Assembly: GCA_010279815.1 (NCBI GenBank)
Contig: QEOQ01000256.1
Coordinates: 553,973 to 617,972 of the forward strand
Reading direction: 5' to 3'
DNA: 64,000 bases
From: Brachionus plicatilis
Lineage: Eukaryota > Rotifera > Eurotatoria > Ploima > Brachionidae
The translations under genes and the position numbers were made by a program. Of this stretch, positions 36,001-48,100 are shown one piece after another (position 1 is the first letter of the stretch; each line of letters starts with the position of its first letter). The notes beneath the pieces were generated by a model that had not been told where the DNA came from, searched no databases, and saw only the letters and a program-made list of their open reading frames with translations.

Positions 36001-37204
36001 AGGATAAAAAATTAATTGCTTAAAACTAAAAAATTTAATAACACTTTAGTATGAAGATAATTTAAGTGGTCTTCCATAAAAAGATTCTAAAATCGAATAT
36101 TTTTTATTTTCGATTTCAGGTACGTCTTTTATTCGCCTAAAAAAATAAGGCTTTTTATCTTCAATTTTCCTAACACTCATTTAAAATTAAATCTATTACC
36201 TAATGCAAATACTTATAATAAAAAATAATACCGCCGTCATTACGGCTTTTTGAAAAATTATCAATATTACTGAAACCCAGCCTTTAACTTCCGGATATCC
36301 AGAAAATTTAAAACAACCATTATTTGATTTTCATGAATAAAATTCAATAAAATAATCCATAATTGTTTTGATTTTTATTAAAAAAACACTTTTAATGAAA
36401 ATCCCAAGGTATTTAAGTTAATATTTAATTTTTCTTTGACAAGGCAATGTGGTTTAGTGTACCATTTATCAATCAAAATATTCATTTACCAAAAGCAATA
36501 ATCTCTTTCCTGTCAAAAGCCTTTCAAATTCTTTACATTTATTTTCAATCGATTTTAATTTTTTTCTTTTAAGCTTATGAAATTTTGTATTGATTTAATG
36601 TGTGGGAAGGAGAATTAAGTTGGAAAATGACTCATGTTCCTAAAAAAATTTTTTTTTAAATTATAAAAAAAACTCAAGCTTTTCTGGTTTGTTAAATATA
36701 ATTACTTATTTTAAAATACTATCTCTTTATGAATATTTTTCATTCGTTTTGCTGAAAAGATAGATGAAACAAGTAACTTAAATTCAAAGTTGTTTCAAAG
36801 ACATAAAGCCAAGTCAAGTCTAGTGACGTTGAAAATACTTTAAAATGAATTTATTTTTAACTTTTGCGCAAGAGTGCTTATATTACTTATAAGCTCTTAT
36901 AAGTTTAATTAATTGTAAAATTTAGGTATAATAAAGTTAGAAAAGAAATGATGGGACACGATATTTGAAAGATAACTAATTTAATCATAATATCCTATCA
37001 TTTCAAAGAACATTCGTGTTAAATAAAAAAATTTTGATTTTATTTATAACAATTTCTCTAAATCTTTTGGTAGATTTTATCACAAATTTCCTTAAATATG
37101 GCCAAAAATAAATTTCATTGTTGAAGAATGCATTGAATTTTTTAAATAAAAAGAAAGCAAATCAATGAGTTCATAAAAAATATAATTTAATTATTCTTTA
37201 AACA
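33015..37204. other. AT-rich intergenic DNA
   Basis: Contains a second copy of CAAGGTTAATCAACAGGCTAGTG (33268-33290, first at 23815) and a short TA microsatellite near 33643. A slightly more GC-rich patch at about 34490-34760 has no open frame longer than a few tens of codons; it may be decayed coding DNA but was not identified. Confidence 0.4.
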
Positions 37205-37400
37205 TAAAAAAGGATATCAAAGCCGTCTAATGACTCGGCTTTTAAAAATTTCATTATGAGAAGACATGACTCAATTATTTAAGGTTGTAAACAACATAGA
37301 TAAATTTGAAAAAGGTGGCAAAAATTTTTTAAATTCAATTGACAGCTCGCCATTTTAGATATTGTATAGAAAAAGAAAAAGGCAACAAAGTGATGCATTT
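37205..37400. repeat. Dispersed repeat, copy 2 (AGTCGTCTAATAACTCGGCT family)
   Basis: GCCGTCTAATGACTCGGCT, CATTATGAGAAGACATGACT, AATTCAATTGACAGCT and AAAAAGGCAACAAAG occur in the same order and spacing as at 27930-28125. Confidence 0.6.
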
Positions 37401-38648
37401 TTAATAAAGAAAGAGGAAATTTATGGGTAGTTTTTATAAAAGAACTTGCTAATGCATCTAATTACTAAAATTTAAAGATAGAGCTTTGAAATGTTACAAC
37501 AATTTAAAGATCTGTGATTAAATTTAATTGTACATTTAAAAATTTTCTGATTTGAAAAATTTAATTTGATCAAAAATTTAACTTTGCCATTTTTTTTCAC
37601 TAATAAAAGAAAATAAAATTAAATTTGTTTAATTAAAATTTAAAAAAAAAAATTAAAAAATATAATCCTATTTATGTTCGAGAGGTATTTTTATTAGCAT
37701 GAAAATTTTTTTAATCAAAAATTAATTAAATTTGTATTCATGAACTAAATTTTGCATCTTTTATTGACCTTATGAAATTTACAGTAAACAAAATGGTCAT
37801 AATAGCAAAGAATTTCCTATAACCGCAGATGTGGCTTATGACTCAGTAATTCGTGCATTATTGCTGATTATTAATTAATGATAACGCAATAAGAAATAAA
37901 ACAAATAATTAATATTCCCTTTTTTTGCTGACGATATTGTGACTTTTTTGTTTATAAGAAACTGAGTAATCTAGAAAATGAGATTTATAAATACCTAGAT
38001 AAAATAAGAACTCTGGCTTTTCAAGCCGAATATGAATATCAGTTGAACAAACGTCTTAATAAAATATAAAAGAGAAAATGCTGATCTAAACCGAAGAATC
38101 GATTGAGACAAAATCAAAAGATAATAAGAACTTAAATTAAATAAATTTTAATTCAATGAAAGCTAAAATTCCACAGACAAATAAATAAAAAAGTTTATTT
38201 GTCAAAAAAAATTCAAATCTTTATTTTAAATTTTCAAGATTTTAATTTTAGAGTTTTAAATTTCTCTAAAAAAATTCAAGCTTAAGTTTTTCAAAAGAAA
38301 AAGAATATTAAAATAATTTTTTAAATCAAATTTCATCCCAAAAAGTCGTATTTAAATCAATTAAATTATATGAAAATACCTAAGTTTGATATTGAAAATT
38401 AGTTTATTTTACATTAACAGATGAAGTCAACGAACGTTTTAATTCAAAGCTAAATTTAAATAAGTTTTTTCAAACAAAAAATGGGATCTAAAAAGTAAAA
38501 CTTAAGGAAATCTCTTCAAATCTGTATTTATATCTATTTTAAATATATCATTGTGTAATGGCCATCTAAATATCTATTCTTTTTTACCTAAACCATTAAA
38601 TTCAATTTTACATAATTAATTTCTTACTTTTTATATTTAATTTCAGCT
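37401..38648. other. AT-rich intergenic DNA
   Basis: No gene or bounded repeat recognised. Confidence 0.4.
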
Positions 38649-39119
38649 GAGGTAGAAAAAAACATAAAAAGAGTTTAAACATAAATTATATAAAAAAATT
38701 AATTAAAAAGTTAAAATGAGACAAAATTTTGACTGAATTTAATTTAAGGATTGTTTAAAGAAATAGTCAAAACCCTCCAGTTGAAAAAAATTATAAGTTT
38801 TTTAGAAAAATTAATTTCAATTTTAATTTTTCAACTACTAATGATAAAAAATGTGTTAAAATACCCTTAAATTTACAAAAAAGTTTATTCGTCTAGTTGC
38901 ACAAAAGATTTTAATTTTGCTTTTTGTCTTTAATTTTAAATTGATTATATGTTTTTTTAAACTAAAACATTTTTATTAAACTAAAATATTAAAAAAAATT
39001 GGATTTTGAATAAATATTTTTATCTTTTTATAAAATTGGTTATATGTTTTTTTTCATCAATTAAATCAATAATGATGTATTTTCTTTATTTATGTTTTTT
39101 TATATGTTTCGTTCTACCT
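38649..39119. mobile_element. MITE with AGGTAGAAAAAAACATAAAA ends, compact copy
   Basis: Left AGGTAGAAAAAAACATAAAA and right TTTTTATATGTTTCGTTCTACCT are inverted. Shares internal words with 23461-24505 and, in reverse orientation, with 63110-63478. About 470 bp, no ORF. Confidence 0.65.
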
Positions 39120-40769
39120 GATCTTCAATTTCTGCTATCTCTTTTCTATTAATATATTCTGCCCATCTATTTTAAATTAAAAAGAATATTAAAATAAATA
39201 ATTGAGCATTTAGCACATTTAATTACTCATTTCAATTTATTTAATTTATCTATTCTTATTAACATTATATTTCAACTTATTTGACTTTTACTTCATGAGT
39301 ACTTCTTGAATTTTAATTTAAAACCTAAAAATGTTGACCATAAATTTCATCAGTAACTTTAAACAAAAATAACATGGTTAGATTATGATATGTGATATCA
39401 AGATATTTGATTAACTAAAATAAAAATTTAGTAAAAAATTAGAAAACTATTTTTAGTTTTTCTTAAGATGAACTAAAATAAAATTCAAACATTTGGTAAA
39501 TTCTCACCTAAAATACTTAATAATTAATCAATGTAAATTTTTGTTATTTCTTGTTATAAAATATCAGACTAAACATTTTTGTTGTCGAACAATTCCAAAA
39601 AAAAATTTATTTCTTTTTACAAATTTTAATTTTGCTGGTGCTGACTTATTAATTAATTAAAATAAATAACAATTGATTTTTTTGAATATTCTTTATTTTA
39701 ACATGACGCAAAAATATGAAATAAAGAATTATTAGTATAATAAGTACCTTCATTGTTCTCAGACTTGATTTTAACAGATTAAAAATTAGATTTTCATCAA
39801 AAATTTAATTAAATATGTCGATTCAATGAACCTTTTTTCATCATTATTTCCCTTCTCAATATTTAACTATCATATCCGAATAAAATAAATTTGTGCTATT
39901 TCAATCTCAAAGAGTTAAAACTAAGCTTCCATAAGTCACATAGTTATTTGTGATGAACTCAACTTTATTAAATAATTTAGCTTATTATTAGAAAAAAAAT
40001 TAAAAAGGCGATTAGAACGTGTTTGCTTGAAAATTTAATTATTATTTAAATTAAAATATATTTGTGAAAAACAAACTTTTAAGTCTTATCAATTAATAAA
40101 TTTTCTTTTCCATACAAAATCCATATATAATGTATTTTCAAAATTCTAGGGTTTAGATTTTATAAGGAAATCTTTGATAAGCATTGAATCTAGAATGAAA
40201 CCAAATTTACTAAATTAAATTTTGTATTTTGCCTAAATAAGCGAAAAAAAAATGATTCTCTAAAAAAAATTGTCCACTTTCAGCAAATATTAATAGCTGT
40301 TTAATTTGAAAAAATACAAATGAAAAATTCTATTTTATTTAAAATTCCCCAATGTATATTTTAATTTAAAAAAAAAAAAAACTAATTGTTCCTTATGATA
40401 GTTCTTCAATTGCCTAAGCAGTCATTTGAGCTTAATGATTTTCAATTATCAGTTAAATTTAATCAAAAATAATTTCAAAAATGGATGACAGAGTTAAATG
40501 TAAAGAGAATAAACCAGAAAAATCCCAAAGCATTTTTGTTGTTTAACAAAATGCAAACCTCACCAACTTCAATAAAAGTATTTGATATGACAGGCTTGAT
40601 ATTAATGCAAAGGTTTATGTTTTTTAGGGCTCAATAGAAACTAATTTGGTCCTAAATACGCATGATCGACTTAGCAAAATAGATTTCTGCTTCAAAGCCT
40701 AATCTTTTGTTCAATCAAATTAAATCTCTATCGTATGATATAATTAGCTTTTGTTCAATAAACATCTCC
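39120..40769. other. AT-rich intergenic DNA upstream of the Q/N-rich gene
   Basis: No feature recognised. Confidence 0.4.
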
Positions 40770-40777
40770 TATATAAG
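40770..40777 (+). promoter_or_regulatory. TATA box
   Basis: TATATAAG about 75 bp ahead of the ATG at 40846; a start around TACACTC (about 40792) would sit at the usual distance downstream. Confidence 0.5.
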
Positions 40778-40845
40778 AAAGTACACTCTAATGAAAATAA
40801 CCAAAGTTTAAAATTTATAAAATTTTTTACTTATTTTTAAAAAAA

Positions 40846-41517
40846 ATGCGCTTTTTTTCCTCAAATTCTTCGAATGGTTCCTCAAATTTGGCAAATCTTG
40901 GTTCAAACCAACAAATTCTGTTGAACCAATCTCAGGGTATGGGTGGCATGGGTGGCATGGGTGGCACGGGTGGCCAAATTCGATCTCTTGGCTTGTCCTC
41001 ATCAACTCCTTATTCCCAACTAGCCGCACAAGGCCTGTCAAATGGAATAAATGCCCAACAACTCCTAGCTCAGCAGTTGCCTCAATTTCCAAGCAATCAG
41101 CAGTTTTTGACCAACGGAATGTCAGGTCTAAATGGCCTAAATTCAAACCAACTTGGCCAGATGGGAGGACAACAGCAAGCTTTTTCCAATCAAATTCAAA
41201 ATCAGCTGCTAAATCAGCTTCAAAACCAAGTGGGAAGCGGCCAGATTGGTCTGGGCTTGCAAGGCCTGTCTGGCCTTAATTCGAACCAACCAGGCCAGCA
41301 ACAGATCGGACTTAACCAACTGAATCAAGGAATCAATCAAGCACAGTTTTCTCAGCTTCAGGGTTTAAATGGTCTCTCGTTGAATCAATTAGCCGGCCTT
41401 AATGGTCAACTAGCAGGAGTCAATTTAGCTCAATTAAATGGTCTTGGTTCAAATCAACTGGGCCAATTGGCACAGCACAATGTAGCCCAAAGTCCTAATC
41501 AAAGAGTCTTTTTTTAA
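40846..41517 (+). CDS. Q/N/G/L-rich low-complexity protein
   Basis: 223 residues, apparently a single exon. After MRFFSSNSSNGSSNLANLGS comes a GMGGMGGMGG run (residues about 31-42), then irregular repeats built from GLNGLNSNQLGQ, GLQGLSGLNSNQPGQ and NQLNQ units up to the end (RVFF). Gln, Asn, Gly and Leu dominate; there are almost no charged residues and no cysteine. No signal peptide is evident, so it is not clearly secreted; a separate upstream exon supplying one cannot be excluded. TATA box at 40770 and AATAAA at 41554 frame it as a compact gene. Composition resembles prion-like or structural/glue repeat proteins, but no family was recognised. Confidence 0.7.
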   Translation: MRFFSSNSSNGSSNLANLGSNQQILLNQSQGMGGMGGMGGTGGQIRSLGLSSSTPYSQLAAQGLSNGINAQQLLAQQLPQFPSNQQFLTNGMSGLNGLNSNQLGQMGGQQQAFSNQIQNQLLNQLQNQVGSGQIGLGLQGLSGLNSNQPGQQQIGLNQLNQGINQAQFSQLQGLNGLSLNQLAGLNGQLAGVNLAQLNGLGSNQLGQLAQHNVAQSPNQRVFF

Positions 41518-41553
41518 TTTTTTTTTAAATTTTGTAATTTGTTTCTAAAACAA

Positions 41554-41559
41554 AATAAA
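41554..41559 (+). terminator. Poly(A) signal AATAAA
   Basis: Canonical AATAAA 37 bp after the stop codon of the Q/N-rich gene. Confidence 0.5.
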
Positions 41560-43835
41560 TTTTTTTTAAACTTTTTCGCTTGGTTTAATTTGTTTTAATC
41601 ACAAAAATTAATATTGATAGATTTGCTCAAGGTTGATAGAACAAAATAATTGTGCATTAATTTTTCTATTATTTAGTTTTATAGATCAATCAAAAAATTT
41701 TGATATTTGGATTTTATTTTTTATTTTAAGAAGAAAAAAATATATAACCCAATTAATAATTTATAAAATTAAATAAAATGTTATATTTAAGAGTTTAATT
41801 TGCTAAAAATTTTATAAAATATAAATATAAACAAAGCAAATAATTTTTTTTAAATTTTTATTTGCTTTTTACTAAGATAATTCAGAAAAAAAAATTTTTT
41901 TCGAGCTTTGATTTTTTTCTGTTTAGTAAAATAATTTTGAAACTGAAATAATATAATTTTTGACTGATTAACTAAAAAATGAGTTTACTTTGAACTATTT
42001 AAATTTTAAAATATTTATTTTTTGAATCTGAAATTTAAATTTATTTTAAATTAAAGATATTTTCATTACTCTTTGTCAAATGTCGATTATAAAGTTTTCC
42101 ACAACTACTATAAAATTAACTGTGAATGACTGGCAGACCTTTCCTACAAAGTCTTTTCTGATAAGTCATATCAAGCAATTTTAAATAAATGAAATAACGC
42201 AATTAATTTTTAAAATTAAAATTCTTTAAATTTTGCTGCACTTTGTAGCATCAATAGAATAAGTTTTTTTCGAATGTTTGATCATTAGAACACAAGTTAT
42301 TTCTTTTTTGATTTTTCTTTTTTGTTTGGCAGAGGAAACTTGGGAGTTTTATCAAAAATTATTCAGCGCTTCCATTGTTAATGGTTTGATCTATATACTT
42401 CTTATCACAGTAGATGAATTTTTTGATAATTAATTAAAGTTTTCTTTTTCAATTTTGATTTTGCTTTGTTCATCAATAGTAAGACAATAATAGGTTCGGT
42501 AAGTATTGGATAACTCTTATGAAAAAAATTAATTTGCATTCAAAAAAATTAACATGCCAATTATTTTGTGATACGAAACATGTCATAAAAATCTTTATTT
42601 ATGACTTTTAAAAATTATTTGAGGTTAGAGTGATTGATAAACATTGTGATTTTCCATTTAAAAAATAAATATTCTTGTCAATAATATGTTTTTTTTTTCT
42701 ACAAGACTATTTTGTGACAAACATTCTTTTAAAGAATATCTAAAGACTTTCGCTTAAATTATTGTCAAAAATGAAATTTTTGTTCTTTGCATTCAGCGTA
42801 AGCCCATAATCTTGTTTTAATAGAGATCATTTAGAATCTTAAGTATTATAATATATTATTTTATATTTAAAGTCTCTTTTATATAAATTAGTGTTAGGGT
42901 TAACAAGAATTTTTATTAATTTAATTTAAAACAATTATTTTTTCTTGAAAAACTCAATAATAAATAAAATTTAAAAAGCAGCCTATTAAAATATTAAAAA
43001 AAAAGAAAATAATTTATAAGCCTTTGTATTTGATTTTTTCTAAATTTTAAAGTATGGTTTTTTTAATTTTAATTTATTCTATAGTGTAAGAGAGTAAGAG
43101 AGTAAAATAAATTTATTCTAAAAAAATTTATTTTAATTATCAGTTAAACTAAAACAAATTAATAATTCTATCATAAATGATTTAAAATGGTATGAGTTTA
43201 ATGCTCCTACACGCTACGCATTTTATTTGACATTTAATAAAAAGTTTTATTTATTTTCTGATCAAAATTTAAAATTTTATTTTCATGATTTTCATAAATA
43301 AATTTGGTGTCTATTTTTTTCTTTATTTTTCTTAAATAGCTATATTGCATATCTCTAAACACTCAACTCTTTCTGTTTTCACAATTTATTTTAAATTGCT
43401 ACAAGAACTTTCTGAATGAAAAAAATAAAGTTTTTTTTTTTAAATTAAAAAATACAACAAAGTAAGATCCAGTTCTTAAGAAATTCAACAATCTTTATTT
43501 TTTTTAAATATTGAAAAGCCACAGCTGTTTTAAATCTTAGAAAAAATACTGCATGATTTTGATGAAATGTAATTCAAAATAATAGAAAAAGTTAGATACA
43601 AGTAATGATAATTAAAAAAAATTTTTTTTTAAATTATTAATTAATATCCAGTGGATAAAATAATTTCTGTTTTTTTATTTTAATTAGGTACGCATGATTG
43701 ATTTTCACGTTGCACCCGGAATATAACACGAAATTATGATTTATTAAATTTTGTGAACTATCATGCCACAATTTAAAAATTCCTAAAATAAGTATTATCA
43801 TTTGGCTAATCATTAAAACCTTAAAAGTAATATTA
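41560..43835. other. AT-rich intergenic DNA
   Basis: No gene recognised. Confidence 0.4.
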
Positions 43836-43910
43836 GTTGGGTTTACTCAGTCGGGAGAGTGTGAGACATTTAGTCTCTAAGGCTAAGGGTTCTAGCCCCT
43901 TAATCGGGCG
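43836..43910 (+). tRNA. Degenerate tRNA-Lys(TTT)-like sequence (pseudogene or SINE head)
   Basis: Shows an A-box (TTACTCAGTCGGGAGAGT) with D stem ACTC/GAGT, a B-box GGGTTCTAGCCCC with a perfect 5-bp T stem AAGGG/CCCTT, and a loop CATTTAG with TTT at the anticodon position. The acceptor arms GTTGGGT and ATCGGGC pair only partly, position 33 is not T, and there is an extra base before the acceptor 3' strand. TTTTTT follows at once. Probably a decayed tRNA gene or tRNA-derived SINE and not functional. Confidence 0.5.
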
Positions 43911-45003
43911 ATCTTTTTTCATCTGCCACTTTTAACTTTTAAAAAAAATTATCAATTTAGATATGAATTTACTCATTTGAGATAATTTTTTCATTAGTTT
44001 AATTGAACTTGAAAAATCAATCAATAAAACAATTTTGAAAAATTGAAATTTTGAAAATACATTTAAGAATTAGCCTAGACTTGTGTTTGTATCTTCTCTG
44101 TTCGAGTTATTTGGAAAAGAGCGCATTATAAGATAACAAGATAATTGAGTCAAGCTCCTTCTGGTTTAAGGCATGTTACCTGTGGCTATTTATTTTTTCT
44201 CACTGCCCCGAGACTTAAGATATTTTTCCGAGAAATTAAATTTTTGATTAAATTGATCGAATTCAAATCAAAACCTAGTTTTATGATAACTTAATTAATT
44301 TTTTTTTCTATAAAAAAAAAGTATGAATTAAGTTTATAGAAAAATCTGAGTAAGTAAAATGGTCTAGCTCATTTTTGCTATTAAACATATCTTATCTGAG
44401 AGTTGACAAATTTTGACTAAAACTTAAAACACAAAGTATGCGTTTTGGTATCTTTTTGATTAAGTCAAAATTTATGAAATATTTAGATTAAGCTAATAAC
44501 GTTTTGAAAATCAAACGATAATTTTAAATATAAATATTTATTTGGTAATAAAATTTTTTTGTAAAATAAAGAATTTAATTATTCATTTGATTAGGGCACG
44601 AAAAAAAACAGATAGGTATTTACTTTGAGCTTGATTTTATGAAATGAGATCCCACACAAATCCATTTTAAGTCATCAAAATTAAAATTGGTTAAATTTGA
44701 TTTTAGTTAGAAGCGTTTGGATCAAATAAACCTCGAGGGTCAAATGTGCCCAACGCGCGTTCTAGTCAAAAATATTTTCCAATTCTATTTTTATTAATTC
44801 TCAAAAAATTGAATTGTTTAGTATAATCTTCTTTATCTCTTTAAGTAACTCGAGGCGATGTTGATATTGAAATTTGTTTACGTTATCCATTAGGCATTAT
44901 CTTATTTTAGACCATTTGATTCTTGAGACTAAAGATTTATATCTATTTTCTTCCAAAATAATTTTATTTCATATTTTTTTTAATATTATTTTTTAGAGAT
45001 AAA
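43911..45003. other. AT-rich DNA up to the TRPA start
   Basis: A splice acceptor TATTATTTTTTAG ends at 44996, seven bases before the ATG, so a 5'UTR exon may lie upstream. Nothing else recognised. Confidence 0.4.
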
Positions 45004-45156
45004 ATGATAAATTGCTTTAAAAGTAATCGTTCAAAGTCGGCAAAAAAAACTATCAAGGAAGACGAATCAGTCAATCTGCCGTTGATTGTTAGCGAAATAT
45101 CTGTTCATAGTGAGAACGAGAACAATTTTAAAAGTGAAATAAAGTCAATAATTAAA
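45004..45156 (+). CDS. TRPA1: TRPA exon 1
   Basis: Starts MINCFKSNRSKSAKK, ends at donor ATTAAA|GTAATT in phase 0. Only 51 codons. Confidence 0.75.
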
Positions 45157-48100
45157 GTAATTTTTTAAAATTTTTCAATTTTTTTTTCTTTTTTCTTATT
45201 TTTTAAAATTTTTTACTTCATATTTAGATTGAACAATTAAAATTAAATTAAAAAATTTAAAAAAAAAAATTAATGTATTTTCGATATCAGTATTTAATTT
45301 TAATTACTTTTTGAAGAGGTTTAATCTTTGTTTTTTGAAAGTATTTACCTAAAATTTTAGTTAAGATGTGATTCATAAAATTTTATCTAAATGCTCATTT
45401 TTGACATTTTCATCTTTTCTAAATCGCTCAATATGATCATGTGTCTTGATAATGTATCTGACTTTATTTTGTTTTAGATAGCTTAAAAAATTTTAAATAA
45501 AGTCAAATTTTTTTATTTTATCAGACCATAAAATATTTTGTCAAAATATTTCGTGATAATTCAAAATATTACATTTCTTTCTAAATTCATCTTTTACTTG
45601 AAATTCCTAAATACAAACAACAAAATTTTAGGATTCAGCAGAAATCAATCATTAATCTCATGAAATTAATGTGACTTATTAATGAAAATTCTAGTTGACT
45701 CCAAAATTTTACACTTTTGATTTGATTCATAGATTTTTGGTTAATTTACTGTAAATTTACAAAAAATTTCAGTAAAATTACTTTAAAAATTTAATTATCA
45801 TACGAAAATTAACTTAAATTTTCTTAAATTGTAAAATTTCTAATTTTTTACAACAGTGAATTTTTTTGTTTTTAAAATTAAGTTTTCATTAAAATCAATT
45901 AAAATATTTAAACCTTTTCAAGTTCAATAAAAAGGGACATTTTAAAATTTTAAATATGAAAATAAACTTGATATGTCAAGTAATTGCTTTGGAAAAAAAT
46001 TTATTTTTTCTCTATTCTAAAAAAATATATCAATTTATATTTTGATCTTTTGATCTTGATCTTAAACTTCAATTTTTTTTGGCGAATCTTTTTTAAATGT
46101 TCATTTATTATTGATGTTTTTCTGGTATTACCTTTTTTTAGAATCCAAAAATCCAGTATATTTTGTCCCTTTAACAATTTACCGAAAATTAAGTAGTTTA
46201 ACGTAAAATTATGTTATAAAATTATTGTAAAATATAAATTTTATTATTTTTTACCAAAACAGGTTGTTCAAAATAAATGAGAATTTTAAAAAAAATTTTC
46301 AGATAAAAAATTGTAATTCTTAAAAAAAATGGATTTTAGATTTTTAATTATTCTTTAAAAGTTAAAAGGTGAAAAATAACAATGCTTTATTTGATTAATT
46401 AATGTATAAATACAAATAATTAAGATCTACTTGTAACAGAGACTGAATTTTGAAATTTAAATTAATTAAATTTAAAAAAGACTACTAAATTAGAACAGAT
46501 CATTTATACATAAAAGACATCTAAAATATTGTTATTTTCTTCGATCATAAATGTATTTATATAAACTAAAATAATTATTTTTTTTAATTTAATAAAACAT
46601 TTTATGTTTCATGTTGTTTCACCATCAAAGCTTACAAATCCCAAATTTACCAAATTTAATTTATGGAAAAATCTTATATAAGTAATTCTAAGTAATTTTA
46701 AATATGATTTTGTGATGGTTCATGAAAATTGCTATCAAAAATATTATTTTCAGCATTTAATTCTTCGGTGAAAAATTAGGATTTCTTAGTTAATCAATTT
46801 TCATCTTTAACCAGAATAAATTAGAATCTTTATTATCAATCGTTGGTTTGTTTTTAAATTATATAATTGATTAAATCTGATTTTTTTGATTAAATTTTAT
46901 TTAAAATAAATTAACATAGTACCCTTTTTCAAAAAACTTTTATAAGAATTTTTTAAAGAAAATTAAATGCTATAAAAATAAAATTTTGAAAATTTAAAAT
47001 AAATATTTTAATTTTTTGACTATACTGCCACAGCTTTCATTATTTTAGCATCTTTATTTTCCTGGTACTTTTTAATCTCACTTCCATACAAAACTCTAAC
47101 ACTCTTGGCAATACTCTTTTACTTATAATTAAAAAGATTATTCAGTTAAAGGAATAAAACAAATTTTTATTAGTTTTTAATTAATAAAAATATAATAAAT
47201 AATAAATATAATATAATAAATAATTAATTTTTATTTAATTTTATTTATTGAATTTTTTAATGCGTTCAAAAACTAATTTTTACCATAATGAAATCCCTGA
47301 CCGTTTCAAAAAAACGAATTAAAATAAAAATACTTTGGAAAAAAAATTAGGGAAATAATTGTTATAAATTTTGAGCAAATTTTATTGAAAAATATACAAG
47401 TCTTAGCATTTAATTTCTCTTATTTTCATTTTTTTTATTAAATTAATGTAAAATAAATTTTTATAAAAAGATTTTCTTTGATTTTTTTATTTTTTATTTA
47501 GGATATTGAGGATGAAAATACAAATGACACGGAAATCAAAGAAAAATTAGAATTTTTAATAGAACAAAATGGTTTACAGCTAAAAAAAAGTCTTATTGAG
47601 ACACAGACCGGATACGATAACTTTAATCTGCTACACTATGCTGCAAAATCTTGTCGTTCTAGCCTCTCCAACTATCTAATAGAAATTTTAGCATTTGGTA
47701 ATTTTTAAATTTAATTTAAAAACCTTAAAATTGATTTATTTTCTAGATGTCAATGTTTGCTCCAAAAGCAAAATGACTCCGTTACATCTTTTGGTGAAAT
47801 TAAATGTTTTCCCCAAAAGCTCTGAATCGGCTTTATTTTCATGCAAAAATTCTGTTTCAAACAAAAAAACGAAAGTAATTTTTTCAAACAAATGTGAAAT
47901 TAAAGTTAAAAAAATTTGAAATTTTTCAAGTTTATTAAAACAATGGAAGTTCTAATTGACCATAATTGTGATTACAATTTACAGGATGACTCAGGCTTTA
48001 CAGCACTTCACTATGCTGTTTTTAAAAACAACTTCGAAGCAGCACAAATTCTCCTTAATCTTGAAAACATTAGATTAGACGTAAATATATTTAATTTATT

